This document shows, in pieces, positions 7,658 through 15,852 of a stretch of DNA of 64,000 nucleotides. A model generated the notes under the pieces. The model was not told the DNA's origin. It saw only the letters and a list, made by a program, of their open reading frames with translations, and did no database searches. A program made the translations under genes and the position numbers. Each line of letters starts with the position of its first letter. Within the stretch, counting starts at the first letter, position 1. The stretch is from NCBI RefSeq assembly GCF_900104355.1, contig NZ_FNIY01000003.1, forward strand, positions 124,001 through 188,000. Direction: 5' to 3'. This stretch comes from Phyllobacterium sp. OV277. GTDB lineage: Bacteria > Pseudomonadota > Alphaproteobacteria > Rhizobiales > Rhizobiaceae.

Positions 7658-7894
7658 ATGATAATCTCACCGGCTCAATGCCGTGCCGCACGCGCTTTGA
7701 TTGGGTGGTCGCAGGCGAAGTTGGCGGAAATAGCAAAAGTGGCACCGGCGACCATTGCGACATTCGAAGCGGGAAAGCGCTTACCTTACGACCGCACGCT
7801 CGATGATCTCAAAGACGCGTTGACAGCCGAAGGCGTTATTTTTCTTGATGATGGCGCACTGACCGGTGGAGGCCAAGGCGTGAGGCTTAAATAG
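7658..7894 (+). CDS. Single-domain XRE-type HTH protein, copy 1 of 4
   Basis: The 78-aa protein is almost entirely a Cro/CI helix-turn-helix (CRAARALIGWSQAKLAEIAK, then APATIATFEAGKRLPY). It ends in a short beta-rich tail, EGVIFLDDGALTGGGQGVRL-K. It lacks the dimerisation or protease-sensor domain of phage repressors. It is the first of four similar genes in a row on this strand, each separated by short AT-rich gaps. The Gly-rich GVRL tail recurs in all four. The DNA target and partner are unknown; autoregulation is likely but not shown. Confidence 0.8.
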   Translation: MIISPAQCRAARALIGWSQAKLAEIAKVAPATIATFEAGKRLPYDRTLDDLKDALTAEGVIFLDDGALTGGGQGVRLK

Positions 7895-8035
7895 AACGAT
7901 TGTCACAAGAAAGAGCAAAACCGCATTTTAGTAATCACAGCCAAGAATATTATTATTCGAACCATACAAGCTGAATTTGTTTATTGTCCATATAGACTTA
8001 GGTATAATACCAAAAACATTTACTATGAGGCCATA

Positions 8036-8284
8036 ATGCCTATTATCGGAAATCAGATCAGAGCGGCGCGTTCACTCATCGGCATGGAGCAAATTGCTCT
8101 CGCCGAGAAGGCGGGTGTCAGCGCCAATACAATACGCAATATGGAAGCCTTCGGAGCCAACAGAGTGAAAGTGCGCACCGACACTCTGGATGCCGTAACG
8201 GATGCTCTCAGAGCAGAAGGCGTCATCTTCCAACAGGACGGCGAGACAACGGGCGGCGGCCCGGGTGTCAGATTAATCAAATGA
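8036..8284 (+). CDS. Single-domain XRE-type HTH protein, copy 2 of 4
   Basis: 82 aa with the HTH at about residues 5-60 (IRAARSLIGMEQIALAEKAG, then SANTIRNMEAFGANR). It has the tail EGVIFQQDGETTGGGPGVRL. A GAGG ribosome-binding site precedes ATG 8036. The recognition-helix residues differ from its neighbours, so each copy may bind different DNA. It has the same strand, size and tail as the genes on either side. Confidence 0.8.
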   Translation: MPIIGNQIRAARSLIGMEQIALAEKAGVSANTIRNMEAFGANRVKVRTDTLDAVTDALRAEGVIFQQDGETTGGGPGVRLIK

Positions 8285-8319
8285 ATTTTCGTAAACATTG
8301 ACCTTAAGCCGAGTATTTC

Positions 8320-8553
8320 ATGATTACACCTGAACAGATACACGGAGCGCGGGCAATGGTGGGCCTGACGCAAGCAGAGCTAGCAAAGTTGGCCGGTCTG
8401 TCCACGACTGGCCTGAACAATATTGAACGGGGAGTAACCGATCCCAAGGCTTCCACATTGCGCTCCATTCAATCGGTGCTTGAAGAGAAGTCGATTGTCT
8501 TTCTCAGCCCGGGGCAAAATGCCAAAGGCGGACCCGGCGTGAGGTTCAAATGA
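8320..8553 (+). CDS. Single-domain XRE-type HTH protein, copy 3 of 4
   Basis: 77 aa. The HTH reads IHGARAMVGLTQAELAKLAG followed by STTGLNNIERGVTDPK. The tail is SIVFLSPGQNAKGGPGVRF. It begins 35 bases after copy 2 and ends 34 bases before copy 4, so copies 2-4 could be one transcript. No second domain is present. Confidence 0.8.
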   Translation: MITPEQIHGARAMVGLTQAELAKLAGLSTTGLNNIERGVTDPKASTLRSIQSVLEEKSIVFLSPGQNAKGGPGVRFK

Positions 8554-8587
8554 TCGCGCTCGCAAAAGCCGCAACGGTGTTACGAAG

Positions 8588-8815
8588 ATGATCCGTGTCC
8601 AATGCAAAATGGGCCGTGTGGCCCTGGGACTTGGGGTGCGTGACCTCGCGGCACTTGCTCAAGTGTCGTCAGATACGATCGCCCGGCTGGAGCGTGGCGA
8701 GAAGCTGAAACCTGCCACCCTCTTGATTATCAGGACCGCTCTGGAACAAGCGGGCGTTCTATTTGAAGCCGAGGGCGAAATGGTGGATGGCGGTCCGGGG
8801 GTAAGGCTTAAATAA
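8588..8815 (+). CDS. Single-domain XRE-type HTH protein, copy 4 of 4
   Basis: 75 aa, the most diverged of the set: CKMGRVALGLGVRDLAALAQ, then SSDTIARLERGEKLKP, with the tail AGVLFEAEGEMVDGGPGVRL. All four tails share a hydrophobic strand (V/I-x-F) about ten residues before GG-x-GVR-[LF]-K. That tail may be a conserved dimer interface or peptide tag. The gene is followed by the Panacea toxin-antitoxin pair on the other strand. Confidence 0.8.
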   Translation: MIRVQCKMGRVALGLGVRDLAALAQVSSDTIARLERGEKLKPATLLIIRTALEQAGVLFEAEGEMVDGGPGVRLK

Positions 8816-8861
8816 AACCTACGGTAATGTCCTGATCAAACTACGGATTGAATGACAACAG

Positions 8862-9245
8862 CTAAATATTGTTCGCGCTGGCATAGCGAATGATACGCAG
8901 TGGTGTTTCATCGGAGGTGTAAATGCCCGATAATATTCGAGTAAAAATGGCAGAACAGACATCTTCTTTTTTGATGTAGTAGTTTTGATCTACAAACCTG
9001 CCAATTCGGGCGGCTGAACTGCAGTCGGCCATTCTATACAGCATGTAGCTTGGTTGCCTGATAAATGGATGATCGCCGACATCGAGAATACAGGCCGGAT
9101 CATGAAACCTGTTTGGTTTTATTGAAGTTACATTAATCAGCAGGCACTGGCCTTTGGAGCAGGGATCATTCATCAGAACAACGAGATGAAGGACCTCATT
9201 AATTGGCGCGAGAAGCGACGCCGTTCGATAGGGAATATACGGCAT
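8862..9245 (-). CDS. Putative toxin partner of the Panacea antitoxin
   Basis: 127 aa, starting at the base after the stop of the upstream antitoxin (TAA then ATG), so the two are translationally coupled. The sequence has beta-strand character (HLVVLMNDPCSKGQCLLINV, a TSIKPNRFHD turn, CILDVGDHPFI), a Tyr/Arg pair in SYMLYRMAD, and a helical end. The first half could be a MazF/PemK-like SH3 barrel, but this is only a pattern impression. Panacea (DUF4065) antitoxins are known to pair with many unrelated toxins, and position is the main evidence here. The target is unknown. It does not obviously resemble SocB. Confidence 0.55.
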   Translation of the reverse strand: MPYIPYRTASLLAPINEVLHLVVLMNDPCSKGQCLLINVTSIKPNRFHDPACILDVGDHPFIRQPSYMLYRMADCSSAARIGRFVDQNYYIKKEDVCSAIFTRILSGIYTSDETPLRIIRYASANNI

Positions 9246-9824
9246 TTAGGCTGCCAGATGGCTAGCAACAATCCTTCGTTCGTCTTGCAAATCCTTTGCA
9301 CGCTCAACAGGATCAGATTTATTCAGCGCTGCAAAAATTGTAGCCAAATCAATCGGAACGGAGCTTCCCTTCGGGTCCTTCCATTCCGGACAAAATTTAT
9401 GCGTCCATTCGGCCAAATCAAATTCGTCAATATCCTTGAACTCATTCCAAGTTTCTTCAAGGATGCGAATATCTGCCCTGCTTAACTCATCCAAATCCTC
9501 GGCTATAGTCACGTTTCGAGACAAGCGTATCTGATTTTTGTTTCGTGGCGAGATAAACTCAAGCCACTGATCCTGACGAACGGGGGCAGCCCCATCGATG
9601 TAATTGTAAGTATAGGAATTGACGGGGCCAAATGGCATTGAGGTGTAATTGTCGTTGATTATTGGATGATCGCGCTCATCGATACTCCTACGATCGGCCA
9701 AATAGACAAGTTTGGTCGCTTTAAGAATATTGATGGTTCCACCAGCCTGGACGGCAAAAAAAGCAACCACTTGGGCCGCCTTTCGCGTCTGAAACCAATC
9801 TGGAATTGCAGGAACATACAACAT
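9246..9824 (-). CDS. Panacea-domain (DUF4065/SocA-like) antitoxin
   Basis: The 192-aa protein has the Panacea hallmarks: an N-terminal helix with a hydrophobic core (VVAFFAVQAGG), the ATKLVYLADRRSI helix, and the MPFGPVNSYTYNYIDG motif at about 62-77. An 'LS..D..IL' helix and an EWTHKFCPEW segment follow later. In characterised systems this domain neutralises toxins by direct contact, or in Caulobacter SocA delivers the toxin to ClpXP. The downstream coupled gene is the probable toxin. Gene order is antitoxin first. The pair lies in an accessory stretch with four small XRE genes, which may or may not be connected. Confidence 0.8.
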   Translation of the reverse strand: MLYVPAIPDWFQTRKAAQVVAFFAVQAGGTINILKATKLVYLADRRSIDERDHPIINDNYTSMPFGPVNSYTYNYIDGAAPVRQDQWLEFISPRNKNQIRLSRNVTIAEDLDELSRADIRILEETWNEFKDIDEFDLAEWTHKFCPEWKDPKGSSVPIDLATIFAALNKSDPVERAKDLQDERRIVASHLAA

Positions 9825-9928
9825 AGGCAGAATATAACGAAGAATTGGCCAATTGAACAGTATACTTAGGTTGGAGACGCTTTTCGCGTCCCTCAGAATA
9901 AAGGCGCGGTTATCGATTTAAGCCCACC

Positions 9929-10609
9929 CTACCCCCTTCCAATCTCCGCCGCTGTTGCCTCCAGCCCTGCCAATGCAAAGCGTTGGAAATGGGCGATGAT
10001 GGCCGCTTGCGCCTCCGGGGCGGGAGAGGCCAGATCCGGCAGGACCTGCGCAATCAGTTGCCGGTTGCCGACCAGCAGCATGGCAATGGGCGAGATGACG
10101 CTGAGCAGGCAACGCCCCACTGCCGGATGATCGACTGGCACGCCAAGAATATCGGCCACTAGCCCGGTTACCACCTGCTTTTTCGGCAGAATTTCCTGAT
10201 GCAGCAGCACCGGAAATGCCGATGAGGGCGACAGAAGCTCGCGGCTTAGCACCCGCAATACCCAGCTTGACGGCCCCGGGGCCGTGACCGCTCCGGCAAC
10301 CAGCCCGATGAGGATTTTCAGCTTGTCGACGGAAGCCCCCGGCCCTTCGGCCAGCGCCACCAGCCGGTCATAGGTCAGGAGCTGCCGGTGTGCCTCCACC
10401 AGCACTTCGGCATAAAGCCCTTCAATGCCGCCGTAATAATAGTTCACCGCCGCGGAATTGCTTCCTGCCCGCTCGGCGATCTCCTTGCCGGTGGCGCGGT
10501 CAAAGCCTTTTTCGGCAAAGATTGCGCCCGCGGCTTCCAATATCTGCGCCTTGGTCGAGGCACCGTCTTCACGGCGTCCGGGAAGTTTTCGAGGTGTCTT
10601 GCGTATCAT
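9929..10609 (-). CDS. TetR family regulator of the CecR (YbiH) type
   Basis: 226 aa. The N-terminal HTH (ILEAAGAIFAEKGFDRATGK, then AAVNYYYGGIEGLYAEVL) is followed by a long helical ligand domain of the CecR/DUF1956 kind. The gene is divergent from an HlyD-ABC-ABC2 operon, the same arrangement that links E. coli CecR (YbiH) to YbhG-YbhFSR. The obvious role is repression of that exporter and of itself, relieved by a toxic compound. A dyad in the 90 bp gap is a candidate operator. The exact inducer cannot be read from sequence. Confidence 0.85.
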   Translation of the reverse strand: MIRKTPRKLPGRREDGASTKAQILEAAGAIFAEKGFDRATGKEIAERAGSNSAAVNYYYGGIEGLYAEVLVEAHRQLLTYDRLVALAEGPGASVDKLKILIGLVAGAVTAPGPSSWVLRVLSRELLSPSSAFPVLLHQEILPKKQVVTGLVADILGVPVDHPAVGRCLLSVISPIAMLLVGNRQLIAQVLPDLASPAPEAQAAIIAHFQRFALAGLEATAAEIGRG

Positions 10610-10644
10610 AACAGCACTCTAGCCCAGATTTGTAACGATTGAAA

Positions 10645-10674
10645 GTTAAAATTGAAATTCAAATTTGACTTAAC
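10645..10674. promoter_or_regulatory. Candidate operator of the CecR-like regulator
   Basis: In the gap between the divergent regulator and exporter genes, GTTAA (10645-10649) and TTAAC (10670-10674) bracket an AT-rich segment holding the inner dyad TTGAA-A-TTCAA (10652-10662). The two dyads have slightly different centres, so the true site may be either one. Confidence 0.5.
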
Positions 10675-10699
10675 ACAGGGTGTGATTGTATGATGGCGC

Positions 10700-11728
10700 A
10701 TGAGCAAAATTCTTCGCATCCTCATTCCACTTATTATTATCGCAGCCCTTGCCGGCGGTGCCTGGTGGTATTTTCATCGCCCTACTGACAAGGATGACTT
10801 GACGCTTTATGGCAATGTCGACCTGCGGCAGGCGTCACTGGCTTTCAATGGCGCCGAGCGTATCGCCGAAGTGCTGGTTGAGGAAGGCGACATGGTGCGC
10901 AAGGGTCAGGTGCTGGCCCGGCTCGATACCAGCCGCCTTGCGCCGCAGATACAGCAGGCGGAAGCGACGGTTGCAGCCCAGCAAGCCGCCCTGCTCCAGT
11001 TGAAAAACGGCAGTCGCCCCGAGGAAATCGCCCAGTCGCGCGCCAATCTGGAGTCAGCACAGGCCGATGCGCTGAACGCCAAGGCGCAGTTTGAGCGCAT
11101 CCGGGTGTTGACCGCCAATGCCACCTCAAGCAAGCAGGATCTGGATACGGCCAAGGCTGCAGCGGCGGTCGCCGATGCCAAGGTGGATGTAGCCAAGAGT
11201 GCGCTAGATCTTGCCATTGCCGGGCCACGCGTTGAGGAAATCAGCCAGAGCGAGGCGCAGCTGCGCGGCAGCCAAGCGCAGCTTGCGCTTGTACACCAGC
11301 AACTGGTCGATGCGGCATTGCTCGCGCCCTTTGATGGCGTGGTGCGCTCGCGGCTGATGGAACCCGGCGAAATGGCTACCACCAGCAAGCCGGTGTTTTC
11401 GCTGGCCACGCGCGGCGTAAAATGGGTGCGCACCTACGTGTCGGAAGCCAATCTTGGCCATTTGCGCTCGGGCATGCGGGCCAAAATCACCACGGACAGT
11501 TTCCCGGACAAGCCGCTTGATGGCTGGGTGGGCTTTATCTCGCCTGTCGCCGAGTTTACGCCGAAAACCGTGGAGACAACGGATTTGCGCACCAGTCTTG
11601 TTTATGAGGTTCGCATTTTTGTTGAGGACACCAAGGATGTGCTGCGGTTGGGCATGCCCGCTACGGTTGAGCTTTTGCCGGGTGAAGCCCCCCATGCAAC
11701 CACGCCCGAAGCGGACGCCAAACCATGA
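10700..11728 (+). CDS. HlyD/YbhG-type periplasmic adaptor of an ABC exporter
   Basis: 342 aa with one N-terminal membrane anchor (about residues 5-24). A split biotinyl-lipoyl domain follows (VLVEEGDMVRKGQVLARLD, then LLAPFDGVVRSRLMEPG), then a long coiled-coil hairpin rich in Ala/Gln/Glu (about 70-195) and a beta-barrel end. Membrane-fusion proteins of this kind bridge an inner-membrane transporter to an outer-membrane channel. The stop overlaps the next start (ATGA), so it is the first gene of a coupled operon. No outer-membrane TolC-like gene is nearby, so a housekeeping TolC is presumably shared. Confidence 0.88.
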   Translation: MSKILRILIPLIIIAALAGGAWWYFHRPTDKDDLTLYGNVDLRQASLAFNGAERIAEVLVEEGDMVRKGQVLARLDTSRLAPQIQQAEATVAAQQAALLQLKNGSRPEEIAQSRANLESAQADALNAKAQFERIRVLTANATSSKQDLDTAKAAAAVADAKVDVAKSALDLAIAGPRVEEISQSEAQLRGSQAQLALVHQQLVDAALLAPFDGVVRSRLMEPGEMATTSKPVFSLATRGVKWVRTYVSEANLGHLRSGMRAKITTDSFPDKPLDGWVGFISPVAEFTPKTVETTDLRTSLVYEVRIFVEDTKDVLRLGMPATVELLPGEAPHATTPEADAKP

Positions 11729-13494
11729 TTGCCACCGCGCCAGCCTCCCCCGTCACGGCGCGGTCCCTCCAAAAGACGTTCCACCGCGATACCGGGGAGA
11801 CGGTCAAGGCGCTGGATGATGTCTCCTTTGAAGCGGCGCACGGTACAGTGACAGCGCTTGTCGGGCCTGACGGCGCGGGCAAGACCACGATCCTGCGGTT
11901 GATCGCCGGGCTGATGGCTGCGGAAAGCGGCGAGCTTGATGTGCTTGGCATTGATGTCGCTGCCGATCCGCAGGCGGTACAGAATCGCATCGGTTATATG
12001 CCGCAGAAATTCGGCCTCTACGAGGATTTGAGCGTCCAGCAGAACCTTGATCTCTATGCGGACCTGCACGGTATTTCCCCCGAGCAGCGCAAGGAAATTT
12101 ATCCCCGCTTGATGGACATGACCAATCTTGGCCGCTTTACCGAGCGGCTGGCGGGAAAACTCTCAGGCGGCATGAAGCAAAAACTTGGCCTTGCCTGCAC
12201 CCTTGTCCGCTCGCCGGAGCTTTTGCTGCTGGATGAGCCGACCGTCGGTGTTGATCCTCTGTCGCGGCGTGAACTTTGGGAGATTGTTCTCAAACTGGTG
12301 CATGAGGACGGGCTGACCGTCATCGTCAGCACCTCCTATCTCGATGAAGCGGAGTTTTGCGACCATGCGGTCGTCATGCATCTGGGCAAAGTGCTGGCGC
12401 AGGGCAAACCCGATGCGATCACTGATCATGCCAAGGGCAATGTATTCATCGCCACACCGCAGGACGGCATGAGCGCCCGCTCGTTGCAGGCACGACTCTT
12501 CCGGCATGAAGGCGTGGTGGATGCGGTGCCTGAGGCGGGCAAGGTGCGCATTGTCCGGCAGCCGGGCTCGAAAGGTAAACTCAGCATTGACAACAAGACT
12601 GTGGCGCTTACCGCGACACAGCCGCGTTTCGAAGACGGGTTCATGGTCTTGTTCAGCGCGGTCGCCGGTGAAGGCCATTCCAGCAGCCTTGAGTTGAAGC
12701 GTGCCGATACCGCCCGCAAAGATGAGATTTCCGTCGAAGTGCATGATCTCGTGCGCATGTTCGGGGATTTTGCCGCCGTCAACCATGTGAGCTTTCAGGT
12801 GAAACGCGGCGAGATTTACGGGTTGCTTGGCCCAAATGGCGCGGGAAAAAGCACCACATTTCGTATGTTGTGCGGTCTTATTCCTGCAACCAGCGGAACA
12901 TTGCGGGTTGCAGGTGCTGATCTGCGCACGGCGCGGGCGGAAGCACGCGAGAATCTTGGCTATGTCGCACAGAAATTCTCGCTTTATGGTGATCTCTCGG
13001 TGGATGAAAATCTTGATTTCTTCGCCAGTGCCTATGGCCTGCGCGGCGCAAAAAAGCGCGAGCGCATCGACTGGTCAAAGGATCAGTTTGAACTGGGCGA
13101 ACTGGCAACCCTGCCGAGCGGCCAGCTTCCCGGCGGTTTCAAGCAGCGGCTGGCCATGGCCGCCGCGCTCTTGCATGAACCTGACATTCTGTTTCTCGAC
13201 GAGGCAACCAGCGGTGCCGATCCGCTGGCCCGTCGCGAATTCTGGGGCCGTATCACCGCGCTTTCCGAACAGGGGGTGACTGTTATCGTCACCACCCATT
13301 TCATGGAAGAGGCTGAATATTGCGACCGGATCATGATCATGGATGCCGGGCGCAATCTGGCGGAGGGTACACCCGCCGACATTCGCGGCCATGCCAAGCC
13401 GAAGGATGGCCGCGAGCCCACCATGGAAGACGCGTTCATTGCCATTGTCGAGGAATCGCGGCGTGCCGCTGAAACACAGGGCAAGGCCGCATGA
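11725..13494 (+). CDS. ABC transporter ATP-binding protein with two nucleotide-binding domains (YbhF type)
   Basis: 589 aa made of two fused ATPase domains. The first has Walker A GPDGAGKTT (about 47-55), signature LSGGMKQK and Walker B LLLLDEPTVGVDP. The second has GPNGAGKST (about 368-376), a divergent signature LPGGFKQR and ILFLDEATSGADP. The linker is about 80 residues. E. coli YbhF has the same two-domain design. It powers export through the two permeases encoded downstream. It overlaps both neighbours by ATGA, which points to strict co-translation. The off-consensus second signature is a subfamily trait in my memory rather than damage. Confidence 0.92.
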   Translation: MIATAPASPVTARSLQKTFHRDTGETVKALDDVSFEAAHGTVTALVGPDGAGKTTILRLIAGLMAAESGELDVLGIDVAADPQAVQNRIGYMPQKFGLYEDLSVQQNLDLYADLHGISPEQRKEIYPRLMDMTNLGRFTERLAGKLSGGMKQKLGLACTLVRSPELLLLDEPTVGVDPLSRRELWEIVLKLVHEDGLTVIVSTSYLDEAEFCDHAVVMHLGKVLAQGKPDAITDHAKGNVFIATPQDGMSARSLQARLFRHEGVVDAVPEAGKVRIVRQPGSKGKLSIDNKTVALTATQPRFEDGFMVLFSAVAGEGHSSSLELKRADTARKDEISVEVHDLVRMFGDFAAVNHVSFQVKRGEIYGLLGPNGAGKSTTFRMLCGLIPATSGTLRVAGADLRTARAEARENLGYVAQKFSLYGDLSVDENLDFFASAYGLRGAKKRERIDWSKDQFELGELATLPSGQLPGGFKQRLAMAAALLHEPDILFLDEATSGADPLARREFWGRITALSEQGVTVIVTTHFMEEAEYCDRIMIMDAGRNLAEGTPADIRGHAKPKDGREPTMEDAFIAIVEESRRAAETQGKAA

Positions 13495-14633
13495 GTACGC
13501 CCGCTCCCCAGCATTATGGCAGCCTGCGGCGCATTCTTGCGCTGGTGCGCAAGGAATCATGGCAGGTGATCCGCGATCCCAGCAGTATTATTGTCGGCAT
13601 CATCATGCCGATGATGTTGTTGATCCTGTTCGGCTACGGCCTGTCATTCGATCTGAAAAACCTGCCAGTCGCTCTCGTCATGGAGGAAAACTCAGCCGAG
13701 GCGCGCGGCGCGATATCAGGCTTTGAGCTTTCCGAATACTTCAAGACCTATCCGGTGAAAACCATGGCAGAAGCCGACCGGCTATTGATGGACAAGACCG
13801 TCAGCGGCATTGTGCGCATCCCGCCGCAATTTGCCCGCGATATCTCGCTTGGTGAGGGCGAAATACAGGTCGTCGTCAACGGCACCGATGCCAATACGGC
13901 GCGCATTTCACTGGCCTATGCGCAAGGAGCCGTCGCCACCTGGCTGGCGCGCGAAGCCGCCGAGGGCAAGGTCGCGCCAAGCGCGGCCTCGGTGGATATG
14001 CAGACGCGGCTCTGGTTCAACGAGGCCAATGAGAGCAGCTATTTTCTTGTGCCGGGCCTGATCGTTCTGGTCATGACGCTGATCGGCGCGCTGCTGACCG
14101 CCCTTGTCATGGCGCGTGAATGGGAGCGCGGCACATTCGAGGCCCTGTTTGTGACGCCCGTCCGGCCGGTGGAAATCCTGCTCGGCAAGGTCGTTCCCTA
14201 TTTCATTCTCGGGATGCTCGGTCTGGCATTGTCTGTGCTGGGCAGTCAGTTGCTGTTCCACGTTCCCTTGCGTGGGTCGCTGTGGATTCTCATCATCGTG
14301 TCGATGCTTTATCTGACTGTGGCGCTTGGTATCGGGCTTCTCATCTCATCTGTAACCAAGAGCCAGTTTGTCGCCAGCCAGATCACGCTTGTCGCAACCT
14401 TTCTTCCCGCGATGATGCTATCCGGCTTCATGTTCGACATCCGCAGCATGCCGGTGGTCATCCAGTTCATCACCTATATTTTCCCCGGCCGCTACTTTGT
14501 CAGCGTTCTCCAGACGCTGTTTCTGGCTGGCGACATCTGGGGGGTGATCCTGCCCAATGCCGCCGTGCTTGCGGTAATGGCAACGGTGCTGATGGCCGCT
14601 TCCGTGCGGGCAACGCGCAAGAAACTTGGATGA
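13491..14633 (+). CDS. ABC-2 type permease, YbhS-like
   Basis: 380 aa with the ABC-2 layout. One N-terminal transmembrane helix (about 35-51) precedes a large extracytoplasmic domain (about 52-185). Five more helices follow, including a conserved WERGTFEALFVTPV segment after the second. It forms a heterodimer channel with the next gene product and is driven by the fused ATPase. The ATGA overlap with the ATPase gene supports one operon. In E. coli the related YbhFSR system exports drugs such as cephalosporins and tetracycline-like compounds; the substrate here is not known. Confidence 0.9.
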   Translation: MSTPAPQHYGSLRRILALVRKESWQVIRDPSSIIVGIIMPMMLLILFGYGLSFDLKNLPVALVMEENSAEARGAISGFELSEYFKTYPVKTMAEADRLLMDKTVSGIVRIPPQFARDISLGEGEIQVVVNGTDANTARISLAYAQGAVATWLAREAAEGKVAPSAASVDMQTRLWFNEANESSYFLVPGLIVLVMTLIGALLTALVMAREWERGTFEALFVTPVRPVEILLGKVVPYFILGMLGLALSVLGSQLLFHVPLRGSLWILIIVSMLYLTVALGIGLLISSVTKSQFVASQITLVATFLPAMMLSGFMFDIRSMPVVIQFITYIFPGRYFVSVLQTLFLAGDIWGVILPNAAVLAVMATVLMAASVRATRKKLG

Positions 14634-14640
14634 GGCAGCC

Positions 14641-15762
14641 ATGATCCAATCGCTTTTCCGTATCATCGCCCTTATCCGCAAGGAATTGCTGGCGATGCTC
14701 AAAGATCCCAAAAGCCGCATCACACTCGTGCTGCCGCCGATTTTGCAGTGTCTCATCTTCGGCTATGCGGCAAGTTATGATCTTTACAATGTGCCCTATG
14801 CGATCCTCGATCATGATCACAGCGCGGCCTCCATCGCGCTCATCGCCAAGCTTGACGGTTCAGGCACATTTAGCCGCATCGCCACCCTGCAACGGACAAG
14901 CGATATTGCCAGTTTTATCAACAATAAGCGGGTGCTTCTGGTGCTCGTCATTGATCAGGATTTCGAAAAGAACCTGATGGCTGGCATGCCAGCCAAATTG
15001 CAGATGATCGCCGACGGGCGCAATTCCAATACCGCCGGCACCGCACAGGGCTATGTGAGTTCGATTGTCGGCGACTTCACCACCCGCTGGCGTGAGGAAA
15101 ACGGTCAGGCTGCCAATGCAGGTGTCAAGGTAACAACCCGCGCCTGGTACAATCCAAGCCTTGAAACGCGCTGGAATATGATCCCGTCGCTGATCGGCAC
15201 CATCACCATGATGATGACGATGATGCTGACGGCCATGTCCGTCGCGCGCGAGCGGGAGGCGGGAACGCTGGACCAACTGCTCGTCACACCCTTCCGCCCG
15301 TCGGAAATCATGGTGGGCAAGGCCTTGCCCTCGATGATGGTGGGGCTGACGCAGTCAACAATGATCCTGCTTGTGGCGCAGCTCTGGTTCCAGATTCCCT
15401 TCTCCGGCTCCTATCTCCTCCTCTATATGGGGCTGATCCTGTTTCTGGCCGCAGCGGTGGGAATTGGCCTGTTTCTCTCCTCCCTTGCCGCGAACATGCA
15501 GCAGGCGATGATTTTCTCGTTCGTTCTGCTGATGCCGTTCATGCTGCTATCTGGCCTGACAGCACCCATCGGCAACATGCCGGATGTTTTGCAATATTTC
15601 ACGCTGATCAATCCACTGCGCTATGCCATCAGCATCACGCATCAGGTCTATCTGGAAGGTGCGGGAGTTGGTCAGCTCTTACCGGAAATGCTGGCGCTTA
15701 TTGCCATCTCAGCGGTGACGCTGCCGGTGTCTTCGTGGCTCTTCCGGCATAGATTGGTTTGA
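14641..15762 (+). CDS. ABC-2 type permease, YbhR-like
   Basis: ATG 14641 gives a 373-aa product beginning MIQSLFRIIALIRKELLAML, which fits the family. The upstream in-frame TTG at 14626 would add only five residues. It shares the topology of the preceding permease: one helix, a large external domain, then five helices with EREAGTLDQLLVTPF. It is the last gene of the exporter operon. A palindromic repeat block follows, and no classic terminator is seen. Confidence 0.9.
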   Translation: MIQSLFRIIALIRKELLAMLKDPKSRITLVLPPILQCLIFGYAASYDLYNVPYAILDHDHSAASIALIAKLDGSGTFSRIATLQRTSDIASFINNKRVLLVLVIDQDFEKNLMAGMPAKLQMIADGRNSNTAGTAQGYVSSIVGDFTTRWREENGQAANAGVKVTTRAWYNPSLETRWNMIPSLIGTITMMMTMMLTAMSVAREREAGTLDQLLVTPFRPSEIMVGKALPSMMVGLTQSTMILLVAQLWFQIPFSGSYLLLYMGLILFLAAAVGIGLFLSSLAANMQQAMIFSFVLLMPFMLLSGLTAPIGNMPDVLQYFTLINPLRYAISITHQVYLEGAGVGQLLPEMLALIAISAVTLPVSSWLFRHRLV

Positions 15763-15803
15763 GATTTTATATTTGGGAAGTCGTGGGGTTTTGGCTGGTG
15801 GGT

Positions 15804-15852
15804 CGTGGTTCGTGGTTCGTGGTTCGTGGTTCGTGGTTCGTGGTTCGTGGTT
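15804..15852. repeat. Seven tandem copies of a 7-base unit (CGTGGTT)
   Basis: Seven exact CGTGGTT units run head to tail. The last one merges with the left end of the large palindromic repeat, whose own terminus contains the same CGTGGTTCG. This looks like expansion of the repeat's terminal sequence by slippage. Confidence 0.95.

Noticed and set aside
15804-15852. CRISPR array
   Set aside because: The 7-base repeats have no spacers; it is a simple tandem repeat.
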